Below, one piece after another: positions 8,060 through 16,836 of a stretch of DNA of 64,000 nucleotides. Within the stretch, counting starts at the first letter, position 1. The number at the start of each line of letters is the position of its first letter. The DNA comes from an uncultured Sphaerochaeta sp. (GTDB lineage: Bacteria > Spirochaetota > Spirochaetia > Sphaerochaetales > Sphaerochaetaceae). A program made the translations under genes and the position numbers. The stretch lies in contig NZ_OY781939.1 of NCBI RefSeq assembly GCF_963677315.1, positions 2,666,001 through 2,730,000 on the forward strand, given 5' to 3'. A model generated the notes under the pieces. It ran no database searches. It saw nothing but the letters and a program-made list of their open reading frames with translations, and was not told the DNA's origin.

Positions 8060-11000
8060 CTGCTGTCCCTCATATGCTGCTTTTTCAAGATGACCCTACG
8101 CTCAGTCATATAGTACAGGATTGGTATGATGAAGAGCGTGATCAAGGTGGAGCTGAGCAAGCCTCCTGCAATGGCTTGTCCAAGCGGGGCATAAATTGCA
8201 GCTCCTTCCCCGGTTGCTAGAGCCATGGGGATTACCCCGAGCATCGTGGTAAGGGTGGTCATCAGGATAGGGCGGAGGCGGCTGGCGCCTCCATTTGCCA
8301 CACTCATGCGTAACATTTCCAAGCTCTCTTCTCCTTCGGTTGCCTCCTTTTCTCTCAGCACATTGATTGCATCGATCAGGATGATGCCGTTGTTCACTAC
8401 AATTCCGCCAAGAGCAATGAGGGCCATGAAACTGATCAGGGAGATGGATGAACCAAATAGAAGGAGACCTAGGATTACCCCGATCAAACTGAATGGGATG
8501 GATGCCATGACGATCAGGGGCTGGCGGAATCTCTCGAACTGGATAACCATTACGGTATAGACGAGGAAGATTGCGATGGCAAGGGCGGTAGCCATCGGTT
8601 TGATGGAATCTGCAATGAGTTCCATCAAACCTCCACTCGTTGTCTTTATCCCTTCAGGGAGCGGGTGTTTAGCTAGGTGGTCCTGCATCCTTGCAGAAAC
8701 CCCTTTTGTATCTTCACTGATAAGCGTTGCAGAGACTGTTACGGTTTTCTCCCTGTCCTCGCGGACGATACGGCTTACTGCCCGCTCTTCTCTCAGCTCA
8801 GCCAAGCTGGCAAAGCTGATGAGCTCTCCAGTGGATGCTGGAACTTCTGCGGAGAGAAGGGTGGAACTGGTGATGGGTAAGTCCTTGAGGTCTGACTCCA
8901 ACCTGATCGGATATCGCTCTCCCTCTGCATCGGTAAGATTGCCTACCTCCATTCCCTGGAACAGAAGGTTGGCTGTCAGCCCTGCCTCGCTGCTGTTCAC
9001 CCCAAGGTTGCTCATAAGCTGGTGGGACATATCCATGACCAGGATGTTTGCATCATAACTGGTATCGATACTGGCAACGAGGACCTCTGGATCTTCCTGT
9101 AGTTTCACTCTCAGTGACTCTGCTGTTTCATGCAGGAGTTCCATATTCTCGCCTACAAGCTTCAGTCCATAGCCACCACCACCCGAGATGTATCCAACCA
9201 AGGCATCAAAACCACCGTTTGTGGTGTTGACTGTGGCGTCAACAATGCTGGAGGAGAGCAGATACTGCACCTCATTGATGATCTCATGCACAGATCGCTT
9301 GCGGTCTTTGGTTGGCACCAACACAACGCGGATACTTGCCTGGTTGGGAGATGAGAAACCAAATCCAGTTCCTTGTCCGGAAAAGAGTACGATGGAATCA
9401 ATTTCTGGGACCTGTGAGCTCACCAAGGCCTGGGCTTCTAGCGCCCGATCCCTGGTCTGCTCCAGGCTGTAGCCTTGGGGGAATGTGAGAGCAATGTTGA
9501 AATCGCCATTGTCTGTCGAGGGAATGAAAGTAAGCCCCAGGATTCCTCCTGCCATGATGACCAAGGCAAGAGAGAGAAGGGCAAGGGTCAGGATGAATTT
9601 CCGGTTGCTTAAGCTCCATGCCAGCCCCTTCCTATATCCTCCTTCAAGACGATCAAGGAATAGGGAGAAGCGAGGTTCTCTTTTTCTCACCTTTTCCGGA
9701 ACATTTAGAACCAAGCGAAGGATAAAGGGAACGACCACCAATGCCACCAGAAGGCTTGCTACCAGGGCAAGGATCAAGGTGAGGGCAACGTCACGGAGGA
9801 TTGATCCTACAATGCCTGAGAGCAGGGAGAGTGGGATGAATACAGCGAGCGTCGTGGTGGTGGAAGCAAGAATAGGGGAGCCCACCAAGTCTGCACCGCG
9901 GTGCAGTGCTTCCTCGCTGGGCATTTTATGTTCTTTGTGTAAACGCATGACTTGTTCGAGCATAACGATGGAACCATCCACCACCATACCCAAGGCAACC
10001 ACAATGCCAGAGAGGCTCATCAAGTTGATGGTTACCCCAGCCACACGCATGCCGATGAAGGTGAAGAGAATACTGAGAGGGATGGAGAGAGCAATGGTAA
10101 TAGTCGCCCTTGGGTCGCTCAGGAACAGAAAGATGACAAACACAGCCATAAGGATGCCGAGTAGTCCTGACTGGGAAACCTTCATCAGGGAGGCAATGAT
10201 GTTCTTGCTGTCATCACTGAGTATCTGGAACGAGGTAGCCCCTCCCGTTTCCTCTTGTGCCTCAGAGAGAACCTTCTTGATCTCCCGAACAATGGAAAGG
10301 GTGTTTCCATCGCTACGTTTGGTAACTGAGATCACGACCCGTGGAACTTGGTTTGCATCGGCATAGGCATCCATCTCTGCTGTCTCGAAGGCAATATCTG
10401 CCACATGACTGAGTCTGATTACTGTTCCATCCTCTGTTGCACCGATAGGCAGATCGTTTAGTTGTCCAAGCGATTCCAGACTCCCATCATAGCGGAGATT
10501 TGCACTGTTCCCATGCCATACTGCGTCTCCTACAGGAAGGCGCATATTGGCATGCTGGAGCACCTGATACACCTGCAGCATGGAGATCCCTCTTGCCCTC
10601 AGGTCCTTGGTTCTTACCCTCACGTGTACTTCCTGGGATCGCATGCCGGTTACCGATACCTCAGCGACTCCCTGGATTCTGGTGATCCTCGGGATGAGCG
10701 TGTCTTCCACGTAGGTTGAGAGATGGCTGGTATCCTCTCCTGCATCAACGCTGAACATCATCACCGGAAGCATGGTGGCACTACCCACGATTGCTACCGG
10801 CTCTCCCTCAAGATTGTCGGGAAGGTCTGCTTCCATCTGTCTGATACGGTTGCGGATTTCCCCAAGCATATCGTACGGGTCTACCCCATCTCGGAAGGTG
10901 ATGGTTACCCAGGAAAAGGATCCACTGCTTGTTGATTCAATACTCTTGAAATCAGGGAGGGTGACAAAGTGCTCTTCGAGCACCTTGCTTACATCCCTCT

Positions 11001-11178
11001 CCACATCTTCGGCGCTTGCTCCAGGGTAGACTGCGAGGACTTCCACGGTAGGAAGACTGATATCAGCCATAAATTCAACATTCAGACCAGTGAGGGCATA
11101 GAGACCGAAGGCGATCAAGGCAATGAGGAGCATTCCGATAACCGCTGGGTGTCGCACTGCAAAGTGGGAAATCTTCAT
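8056..11178 (-). CDS. RND-family efflux pump inner-membrane subunit (AcrB/HAE1-like)
   Basis: A 1040-residue pump of usual RND length. After an N-terminal membrane helix come the first periplasmic porter and docking loop, TM2-6, TM7, a second loop and TM8-12. The proton-relay segment in TM4 reads GMVVDGSIVMLEQ; it has one Asp where AcrB has two, as in several non-enterobacterial pumps. The conserved SPILASTTTTLAVFIPL segment follows. It exports substrates by proton antiport together with the adaptor (start 9 bp upstream of this gene) and the TolC-like protein. ATG 11178 is preceded by a weak AGGGG. No residue identifies the substrate; both drugs and envelope lipids are possible. Confidence 0.93.
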   Translation of the reverse strand: MKISHFAVRHPAVIGMLLIALIAFGLYALTGLNVEFMADISLPTVEVLAVYPGASAEDVERDVSKVLEEHFVTLPDFKSIESTSSGSFSWVTITFRDGVDPYDMLGEIRNRIRQMEADLPDNLEGEPVAIVGSATMLPVMMFSVDAGEDTSHLSTYVEDTLIPRITRIQGVAEVSVTGMRSQEVHVRVRTKDLRARGISMLQVYQVLQHANMRLPVGDAVWHGNSANLRYDGSLESLGQLNDLPIGATEDGTVIRLSHVADIAFETAEMDAYADANQVPRVVISVTKRSDGNTLSIVREIKKVLSEAQEETGGATSFQILSDDSKNIIASLMKVSQSGLLGILMAVFVIFLFLSDPRATITIALSIPLSILFTFIGMRVAGVTINLMSLSGIVVALGMVVDGSIVMLEQVMRLHKEHKMPSEEALHRGADLVGSPILASTTTTLAVFIPLSLLSGIVGSILRDVALTLILALVASLLVALVVVPFILRLVLNVPEKVRKREPRFSLFLDRLEGGYRKGLAWSLSNRKFILTLALLSLALVIMAGGILGLTFIPSTDNGDFNIALTFPQGYSLEQTRDRALEAQALVSSQVPEIDSIVLFSGQGTGFGFSSPNQASIRVVLVPTKDRKRSVHEIINEVQYLLSSSIVDATVNTTNGGFDALVGYISGGGGYGLKLVGENMELLHETAESLRVKLQEDPEVLVASIDTSYDANILVMDMSHQLMSNLGVNSSEAGLTANLLFQGMEVGNLTDAEGERYPIRLESDLKDLPITSSTLLSAEVPASTGELISFASLAELREERAVSRIVREDREKTVTVSATLISEDTKGVSARMQDHLAKHPLPEGIKTTSGGLMELIADSIKPMATALAIAIFLVYTVMVIQFERFRQPLIVMASIPFSLIGVILGLLLFGSSISLISFMALIALGGIVVNNGIILIDAINVLREKEATEGEESLEMLRMSVANGGASRLRPILMTTLTTMLGVIPMALATGEGAAIYAPLGQAIAGGLLSSTLITLFIIPILYYMTERRVILKKQHMRDSR

Positions 11179-11187
11179 CAGCTACCC

Positions 11188-12258
11188 CTACCTGGTCTGC
11201 TGGACGGAGACTGTCTGTCCATCCAGTACCGTATGATGTCCTCCCACGATGAAGGATGCATCCTTATAGGCCGGATCGATGGCTACAAGGGAGTCATTCT
11301 CAGCAATGATGGCAAGTTTCTCATAGCGCGCTGTGTTGGTCTCTTCATCATATACGTAGAAGGCACCATCGACCGTGCGGTCCTCTTGCCTCAAGAGATA
11401 CACCCCTTCAATTTGGTTGTAAACGATTCGGATCGTCACGGCCATCCCCGGCACAAACGAGCCATCTTGCTCTTGAAGTGTGCTGACCAGTGAGAAGGTA
11501 TTCGAAGAGGGGTTGATGGAGGGTGAGATTGCCTTGAGTCTTGCCTGGGCTATATGCTCTTTGCCCGAAGCATCCGTTCTGCTCACCTGGATTTGCAGTT
11601 GTTCCTTCTTTGCTTGGATGATGTCAAAATAGTAAGAGGGAATCTCGGCCTTTACACTCAAGGAATCGAGATCAGCTATCAGGGCTATAGGCTGCTGGGA
11701 GGAAGCAACATTCCCCTCTGATGCATACTTTTCAATGACCGTCCCGGATATCGGGGCCTTGATGGCGGTATTTTTCATCTGCAATTCTGCCAGTTCCCAC
11801 TGAGCCAGGGTCGCATCCCTGTTTGCCTTTGCTTCCTCATAGGCCTGCTCAGTGACTGCCTTTGCCTGAAAGAGTCGCTCAACACGTGTGAAGGTTGTTT
11901 GGGCTACTGCTTTTGCTGATGCTGCTTGGGCACGCTGTTGCTCATAGGGTTCACTGTCTATCTGTGCCAGTACTTGCTCTTTCTCAACCTGGTCTCCCAG
12001 TTCAAAGGAGACCGTTTCCAGTTCTCCACTTACCAAGGGTAAGAGTGCAACCATGTGGTCGCTTTGGACGTGTGCAGTAAGGGAGATGCTCTCTTGCAGT
12101 GTCCCATACTCCGCTTTTGCAGTGGTGACCGGAACCGGGGTAGGGGTTTTCTCTGCAAGGCTCTTGCTCGAGAACTGCATGATGCCGTAGGCGATCATGG
12201 CCGTACCGAGCAGGAGAATGAAGTAGCGAAGAAAGACGAAGAACGATCGTTTTCCCAA
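11188..12258 (-). CDS. RND efflux periplasmic adaptor (membrane fusion protein)
   Basis: A 356-residue HlyD/AcrA-type adaptor: N-terminal membrane anchor, split lipoyl half-motifs (VSFELGDQVEKEQVLAQID and APISGTVIEKYASEGNVAS), an alpha-helical hairpin between them, and beta-barrel and membrane-proximal domains. It bridges the pump to the outer-membrane channel. Start choice: TTG 12258 has AGAGGAG 8 bases upstream, whereas the in-frame ATG at 12303 has no ribosome-binding site and would add 15 residues before the anchor. It is the first gene of the adaptor-pump-channel operon. Confidence 0.87.
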   Translation of the reverse strand: MGKRSFFVFLRYFILLLGTAMIAYGIMQFSSKSLAEKTPTPVPVTTAKAEYGTLQESISLTAHVQSDHMVALLPLVSGELETVSFELGDQVEKEQVLAQIDSEPYEQQRAQAASAKAVAQTTFTRVERLFQAKAVTEQAYEEAKANRDATLAQWELAELQMKNTAIKAPISGTVIEKYASEGNVASSQQPIALIADLDSLSVKAEIPSYYFDIIQAKKEQLQIQVSRTDASGKEHIAQARLKAISPSINPSSNTFSLVSTLQEQDGSFVPGMAVTIRIVYNQIEGVYLLRQEDRTVDGAFYVYDEETNTARYEKLAIIAENDSLVAIDPAYKDASFIVGGHHTVLDGQTVSVQQTR

Positions 12259-12348
12259 GGTTTTTGCTCCTCTATGAATCTGAGCAAAACCTACCACAGC
12301 CATGAGCTGTAATCAATAGACATGCAATGGCCTCTGTATTAGGGCGCC

Positions 12349-13314
12349 TCAGTACTTTCGTGAGAAATCCACCAGATTCTTCATCTTTCGGTCTCCCAGG
12401 TAGTGTCCCAGATTCTCTAGGAATAGAGCAAAGACCTGATGTGGGTCACTTTCAGAGAATCCGCTTGCATGCGGAGTAATCAGGACGTTGGGGAGTGTCC
12501 ACAGCGGACTCTCTTCCTCCAGTGGTTCCCTCTGGGTGACATCCAAGCCGGCCTCAGCAATATGGCCATCCTTCAAGAGTTCAACCAAGGCTTCCTCATC
12601 GACAAGCGAGCCACGAGCGACATTGATCAGGATGGAGCCCTTTTTCATGCTTTGGAGTCTCTTTCGGTCAAGCAGATTCTCTGTATCGGGAGTTGCCGCA
12701 GCGCAAACCGCTACATAATCTGCCTGGGGGAGTAGCTCATCCAGAGAGTCAGAGGTGTAGATTTCATCGACATGTGACGGGACTTCCATAGGGGTTCTCT
12801 TCACCACAATGACGCGCATTTCATGGGCTTTTGCCCGCAGAGCTAGATTTGTCCCAATATCCCCATACCCGATGATAAGTAGGGTGCTGTCCCACAGGTC
12901 CTTTGTAGGCCAGTGGCTCTCCCAGTTCTTTTGCTTCATTTGCTCATGATAGGTCAAGAGATTATGATTGAACGCAATAATCATGCCCAACACATGGTCG
13001 GCAATCTGCCTGCCATACGTTCCTTTTGCATTGGTGAGGATGATATCTTCGTGGACATACAGCGAAGTATCAACAAAGGGGGTGACCCCACTGCTCTGAG
13101 CTTGGAACCAGCGGAGGTTCTTGGCTTCCCTCAGGTCACGACGCCTTGGAGTGCCTACCAGAATTTCTGCCTTGGCTAGTTGCTCTACAGTATAGTCTTT
13201 CCCTTCAACAACGGTCAGGGAGACCTGAGGGTAACGTTCCTTGAGCAGGGTAATCTCTGCTTCATCAGGGCAGAAATGGGTGCTGGTGAGAAAGAGTATT
13301 TCAATGGTTCTCAT
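12349..13314 (-). CDS. D-2-hydroxyacid dehydrogenase (hydroxypyruvate/glyoxylate reductase-like)
   Basis: A 321-residue NAD(P)-dependent dehydrogenase distinct from the one at 229. The dinucleotide-binding motif is IIGYGDIGTNLA, and VVKRTP at the end of the next strand hints at NADP preference. INVARGSLVDEEALVELL holds the catalytic Arg, and ITPHASG holds the catalytic His. It resembles the short GhrA-like group that reduces glyoxylate or hydroxypyruvate. ATG 13314 has AAGGA upstream; a TTG 15 bases earlier overlaps that site and is unlikely. A palindrome related to the sites flanking the LuxR gene lies just upstream. Confidence 0.85.
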   Translation of the reverse strand: MRTIEILFLTSTHFCPDEAEITLLKERYPQVSLTVVEGKDYTVEQLAKAEILVGTPRRRDLREAKNLRWFQAQSSGVTPFVDTSLYVHEDIILTNAKGTYGRQIADHVLGMIIAFNHNLLTYHEQMKQKNWESHWPTKDLWDSTLLIIGYGDIGTNLALRAKAHEMRVIVVKRTPMEVPSHVDEIYTSDSLDELLPQADYVAVCAAATPDTENLLDRKRLQSMKKGSILINVARGSLVDEEALVELLKDGHIAEAGLDVTQREPLEEESPLWTLPNVLITPHASGFSESDPHQVFALFLENLGHYLGDRKMKNLVDFSRKY

Positions 13315-13332
13315 AACGTATCCTTGCAAACG

Positions 13333-13348
13333 GTATCAATTACGATAC
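13333..13348 (-). promoter_or_regulatory. Palindrome GTATCGTAATTGATAC, related to the LuxR-flanking sites
   Basis: On the minus strand this reads GTATCGTAATTGATAC and matches 13 of 16 positions of the palindrome GTATCGCAAGCGATAC at 16671-16686. It lies about 19 bases upstream of the dehydrogenase start at 13314, where a promoter or operator would be expected. A functional link to the LuxR regulator is inference from similarity only. Confidence 0.35.
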
Positions 13349-13382
13349 AGTACCGGTCATCAGGATAGATTGCAAGCATCTT

Positions 13383-14546
13383 TTATGAGAGAGAGGATGC
13401 GCTGTTGCGTTTTTCCTTGTATAGATTAACATCAGCCTCACTGATCATATCCTCGATATTGGATCCTTTGTTCCAAACCTTGGAGCCAATACTTACCGTA
13501 AAGCGTTGCATTCCAAGTTCTGGGATGATGATATTTCTCACCTCTTCCTGAATCATTCGTTTCACTCTCAGTGCCTGCATGTTTTCTGCTTGTGGTATGA
13601 GTACTGCAAACTCATCACCACCATAGCGGAAACAGAATTGCTCTTGATCCGATGCATAGAGAATGGCCTTGGCAACGGCTACCAATACCTTATCCCCGAC
13701 AGGATGCCCATACTCATCATTGATGTTCTTGAAGAGATCAATATCCATCAGGAGTACTGCATAGGGCCGTTTGAACCGGGTTGCTTGGGAATGGAGGAGT
13801 TTCAAGGCACGATTGAAGGCTCTCTTGTTGCCGAGTTTGGTCAGTTCATCGGTGTGTGCTTTCTCATCGGCAATAATAATGAGTGTTTCAATGGCTATGC
13901 TTGCAACCAAGGTAATCAGGCCAAAACTGACTACAAGGATACTTGAAATATGTCTGAGTCGGTCCCAGAGAAAATCTGCCGAGTAATCGACGCCTACCAG
14001 ACCCACCATTGCCCCATCTCTGTTGTCAATGATCGGGCTGTATCCAGTCAGGAAAGATCCCCATCCAGGAGCTCTTATTACATCGCTGGTCATCGGTTTG
14101 CCCGTTTGAAAAGCGAGGAGTTCTACGGAATTCAATTCGTCTTCACTACCATGTGGAGAGAAAAGGTCGGTTTTTGGGTCTTCTCCATCGAGTACATATT
14201 CCAGAGTTTGGTCATCTCTATATCGTATGGTATAGATGAACGTAGCATCTGCCTTTTGCTTGATTGACTGCATTAATCCATTGGTTTTTTGGTAGTAATC
14301 CCACAGTTCATTTTCTTTGGTAAGGCTTTCTGTTTCTGCAAGCTTACGATAATTATCAATATCCATCTCCAAGACAGAGGATACTGTGTGAGCAATATCT
14401 ATAGCTTTCGATTGGGTTTCCTCAGTCAGTACTGTTTGCGTACGCTTAAGAAGATATAACGCAGGAAAAGATAATGCGATGCCAATGATCAGCAAGAGGA
14501 TGAGAAAGAGTGTATGTTTCCATGTCAGGATACGACCGGAACTCAT
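13383..14546 (-). CDS. Membrane diguanylate cyclase with periplasmic sensor domain
   Basis: A 387-residue protein: a membrane helix (LFLILLLIIGIALSFPALYL), a periplasmic Cache-like sensor of about 200 residues containing GLVGVDYSADFL, a second helix (about 258-280), then a GGDEF domain. DELTKLGNKRAFNRAL opens the domain and RYGGDEFAVLIP is an intact active site, so synthesis of cyclic-di-GMP from GTP is expected. The usual RxxD inhibitory site five residues before GGDEF reads YASD, so product inhibition may be lost. Start ATG 14546 has GAGGTAA upstream; the longer in-frame extension contains no signal-like sequence. Confidence 0.88.
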   Translation of the reverse strand: MSSGRILTWKHTLFLILLLIIGIALSFPALYLLKRTQTVLTEETQSKAIDIAHTVSSVLEMDIDNYRKLAETESLTKENELWDYYQKTNGLMQSIKQKADATFIYTIRYRDDQTLEYVLDGEDPKTDLFSPHGSEDELNSVELLAFQTGKPMTSDVIRAPGWGSFLTGYSPIIDNRDGAMVGLVGVDYSADFLWDRLRHISSILVVSFGLITLVASIAIETLIIIADEKAHTDELTKLGNKRAFNRALKLLHSQATRFKRPYAVLLMDIDLFKNINDEYGHPVGDKVLVAVAKAILYASDQEQFCFRYGGDEFAVLIPQAENMQALRVKRMIQEEVRNIIIPELGMQRFTVSIGSKVWNKGSNIEDMISEADVNLYKEKRNSASSLS

Positions 14547-14700
14547 GGCTTTTATTACCTCATTGTTATAGTTGGAAAGGGTATAGGCATTCTTTCTACT
14601 TATATCGCATTCACTAGGTGATGTCACCCGTTGCACGGATGAAAACAGTGAAAAAATTGGAAAGTTTTTCCTCTTGTCAGTAAGCGGGGAAGGACATACC

Positions 14701-15234
14701 ATGACACACGAGGTGCAAAGCATGGAGATGACAAGAGAGGACGCAAGGGAATTGTTGTCCCGCCCGACCTATCGGCGGTTTCTTGGGGCGTATAGCACAG
14801 CCTTTGACCTGAATAGGTCTTCCCACGAGCAGTTTCTGCAAGATTTTGTGTCACTGGTAGCAGAGACGGAATATGAGCTGTTCCATGACTGGGATTCAAC
14901 CTCATTCCTTGCCCACGATATACTGCAACCCATCTGCGTCGATTTTCTCCGTGAACGAACCAGAGGCGTAGCTATTTTAGGATCCAGCGTCTCTTCTGTC
15001 CTCTACCGCTCCCGTTTGGTGCAGAACGCCCTCAGTGAGTGGGCCGACGAGCAGTCTTTCTCCTTGGATGATGAAGCCTTGGCCATGTTTGCGTGGTATT
15101 GCCACAGCAGATACCACGATTGGTTCATGGATTTTGCACCGTATGAGCTGCATATGGGTGGGTATGACTGGAGGGCAGAGATTGCAGCAAAGTGGGCACA
15201 CTTTCTTGAGTACTGCAACCGGGGTGGGCATTAG
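14701..15234 (+). CDS. Conserved hypothetical cytoplasmic protein, unknown function
   Basis: A 177-residue soluble protein with no signal peptide or membrane segment, rich in aromatic residues and acidic helices. Examples are AETEYELFHDWDS near the middle and HSRYHDWFMDFAPYELHMG near the end. I do not recognise a family. Start ATG 14701 is chosen because GGGGAAGGA (14686-14694) ends 6 bases upstream. The gene is divergent from the diguanylate cyclase (starts 154 bp apart) and convergent with the small lipoprotein gene, leaving 9 bp between stops. Confidence 0.6.
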   Translation: MTHEVQSMEMTREDARELLSRPTYRRFLGAYSTAFDLNRSSHEQFLQDFVSLVAETEYELFHDWDSTSFLAHDILQPICVDFLRERTRGVAILGSSVSSVLYRSRLVQNALSEWADEQSFSLDDEALAMFAWYCHSRYHDWFMDFAPYELHMGGYDWRAEIAAKWAHFLEYCNRGGH

Positions 15235-15243
15235 GAAACCCTA

Positions 15244-15696
15244 TTAGTGAGAACGCATGGTAATTGTGAGGGTGAGCGTCTTTTGTTCAAATACACTGAG
15301 TAGTGGTTCTTGTGCCACAACGTTTACTTCAGAGTTTCCGATAGGAAGTACTGAAGTATCGAGCTCTAAGGTGTGTTCATCCAGGGTTACTCCAGATGTG
15401 GCGTCTGTAAGCTCTTCCCCATCCAAGAACCAACGGTAGGTGAGGGCAAGCTCCTCAGTGGAGTCTGCTACTGCAGAGAAACTCAATAAGGTTCCTTGTT
15501 CTACTTGTACCATTGAGTCTTCTCTGGCGGTTTCGGGGGAAACTTGAATCTGTAGAGTTACTGAGAGACCTTCAGAGAAACCAAGGCGTGCATTCCCATG
15601 TTCCCCTAGTTGCATGAGAAGATCACTGCAAGAGGAAAGGAAAATCAATATCAAGCTTATAAGAATGCCAATAACCAAGCGTTTACTGTTTTTCAT
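15244..15696 (-). CDS. Small PKD-like lipoprotein
   Basis: A 150-residue predicted lipoprotein. The signal peptide ends in the lipobox FLSSC, placing Cys at about residue 23. The mature part is one immunoglobulin/PKD-like beta domain with LTYRWFLDGEELTD, the same YxWYxxG signature seen in the larger lipoproteins of the 19.6-25.7 kb operon and at 34.5 kb. It lies 9 bp downstream of the outer-membrane-protein gene, so the two are co-transcribed leftward away from the LuxR regulator. It may attach to or chaperone that protein; this is inference. Confidence 0.75.
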   Translation of the reverse strand: MKNSKRLVIGILISLILIFLSSCSDLLMQLGEHGNARLGFSEGLSVTLQIQVSPETAREDSMVQVEQGTLLSFSAVADSTEELALTYRWFLDGEELTDATSGVTLDEHTLELDTSVLPIGNSEVNVVAQEPLLSVFEQKTLTLTITMRSH

Positions 15697-15705
15697 GCTC
15701 TCCTC

Positions 15706-16605
15706 CTACCAATTCATCCGTAGCCCAGCTTCCAAGCTTATCAGCTGTCCAATTGCTCCTTGCTCAAAGAAGCACGAGTAACCAGGTGAAACCAAGAACT
15801 GGACACCATCTGCAGAACCGAGGAGCAATGTAGCAGCTATGCGGGCTATAGGGTCCAGATATAAGGTATAACTCTGTGGTTCCCCAGATTGGGCACTCCA
15901 GGCAATGATATGTTGCATAATTCCAGCCTCAAAGTCGATTGATACCTTGAGAGCAGGATTCGCAAGAAGGGGAAAGCCGAGGCCCAAGGTGGTTCCAATG
16001 ATTTGGAAGGAAGATACCAAGCTGGTTGAGGATCCTGGCTTCTGATAGAAGATGGTGGTATAGGGAAGCAGGACATCACTATTCTGGGAAGAAATAGAAG
16101 AGGAGAAATTGATCTGCAGTTTTCCTCCGAATCCAGTATCATAGGAGTCGCTGCAGAGTCCTAGAGGTAATAGGTACTGACCCCGTATGTCGATAGACGA
16201 TGCTCCAAAGGTTCTCTTCTCTTGCACGGGATCTTGTGCAGGAATCGGAGCAACATTTGCTTTGGAGAACGCTTCCCACTTGTTATCCGTGGTATTGAAC
16301 CTGAAGAGTATTTCTTTCCCCCAGGACAATCCATCGTTGGACTGTTGGATTGTGAGCACTCCATTGCTTTTGTCAAAGTCCTCAAGGGTAATCAGGGGGG
16401 ACTTGATATCGGATGTGACCCAAGGGGAGTTGCCATCCTCACTTATCCTGTAGCGGAACTGGGAAATTTCAGGGGATGTTGGACGAAATTCAAGATACAC
16501 CGGCTCTGCTACGAGTGTTTGCGCGAAGCAAAGGAGTATGAGCATGCAGAACACCATTGTCGATCTGCTGAATGGTATCGGTTGTGTCATGAGGTTGTTG
16601 TTCAT
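15706..16605 (-). CDS. Predicted outer-membrane beta-barrel protein
   Basis: A protein of about 299 residues with a signal peptide (FCMLILLCFAQTLVAEP). An N-terminal beta domain (about 40-115) resembles an Ig-like fold. The rest has alternating beta strands ending in LEAGLRMNW; the terminal aromatic residue is typical of outer-membrane barrels. The start is uncertain: ATG 16605 and ATG 16590 are both plausible, neither with a clear ribosome-binding site. A longer frame to 16665 would add an unlikely hydrophobic stretch. The gene is divergent from the LuxR regulator; the palindrome at 16671-16686 lies 66 bases upstream of the start. Confidence 0.65.
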   Translation of the reverse strand: MNNNLMTQPIPFSRSTMVFCMLILLCFAQTLVAEPVYLEFRPTSPEISQFRYRISEDGNSPWVTSDIKSPLITLEDFDKSNGVLTIQQSNDGLSWGKEILFRFNTTDNKWEAFSKANVAPIPAQDPVQEKRTFGASSIDIRGQYLLPLGLCSDSYDTGFGGKLQINFSSSISSQNSDVLLPYTTIFYQKPGSSTSLVSSFQIIGTTLGLGFPLLANPALKVSIDFEAGIMQHIIAWSAQSGEPQSYTLYLDPIARIAATLLLGSADGVQFLVSPGYSCFFEQGAIGQLISLEAGLRMNW

Positions 16606-16670
16606 CACAGCACATACTAGTAGCAAGATTGTCTTGTAATCAAACGTAAAGAAGGGGTATGTCATGAAAA

Positions 16671-16686
16671 GTATCGCAAGCGATAC
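16671..16686. promoter_or_regulatory. Palindrome GTATCGCAAGCGATAC, putative LuxR-regulator operator
   Basis: GTATCG-CAAG-CGATAC is a perfect 6-bp inverted repeat in the divergent interval between the outer-membrane-protein gene and the LuxR gene. A near-identical copy occurs just after the LuxR gene (19406-19421), differing at one loop base. The pairing of one copy with each transcription unit suggests an operator. The binding protein is inferred to be the LuxR-type regulator. Confidence 0.6.
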
Positions 16687-16773
16687 GAGAATTATGTGCG
16701 TATCAAAACTCTAGGCGATGAAATGATGCTAACAGTAATTCTGGTCTCCAAGAAAAAGGTTTGTCTCATGTAG

Positions 16774-16793
16774 TAGGTATGATATGATACCTA
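16774..16793. promoter_or_regulatory. Palindrome TAGGTAT-N6-ATACCTA before the LuxR gene
   Basis: A perfect 7-bp inverted repeat around GATATG, 44 bases upstream of the LuxR start. It is different in sequence from the GTATCG palindromes. It could be an operator for another factor or part of the LuxR gene promoter. Confidence 0.4.
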
Positions 16794-16836
16794 GCGAATG
16801 TTTATGCATTGATCCAAGAGAAGTTACGGGTGGCAG

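Noticed and set aside
9058..9070. GTATCGATAC resembling the LuxR-flanking palindrome
   Set aside because: No four-base centre, and it is within the RND pump coding region.
9485..10366. 293-codon plus-strand frame opposite the RND pump gene
   Set aside because: Arg/Met/Thr-rich composition typical of an antisense shadow; the RND protein on the other strand is certain.
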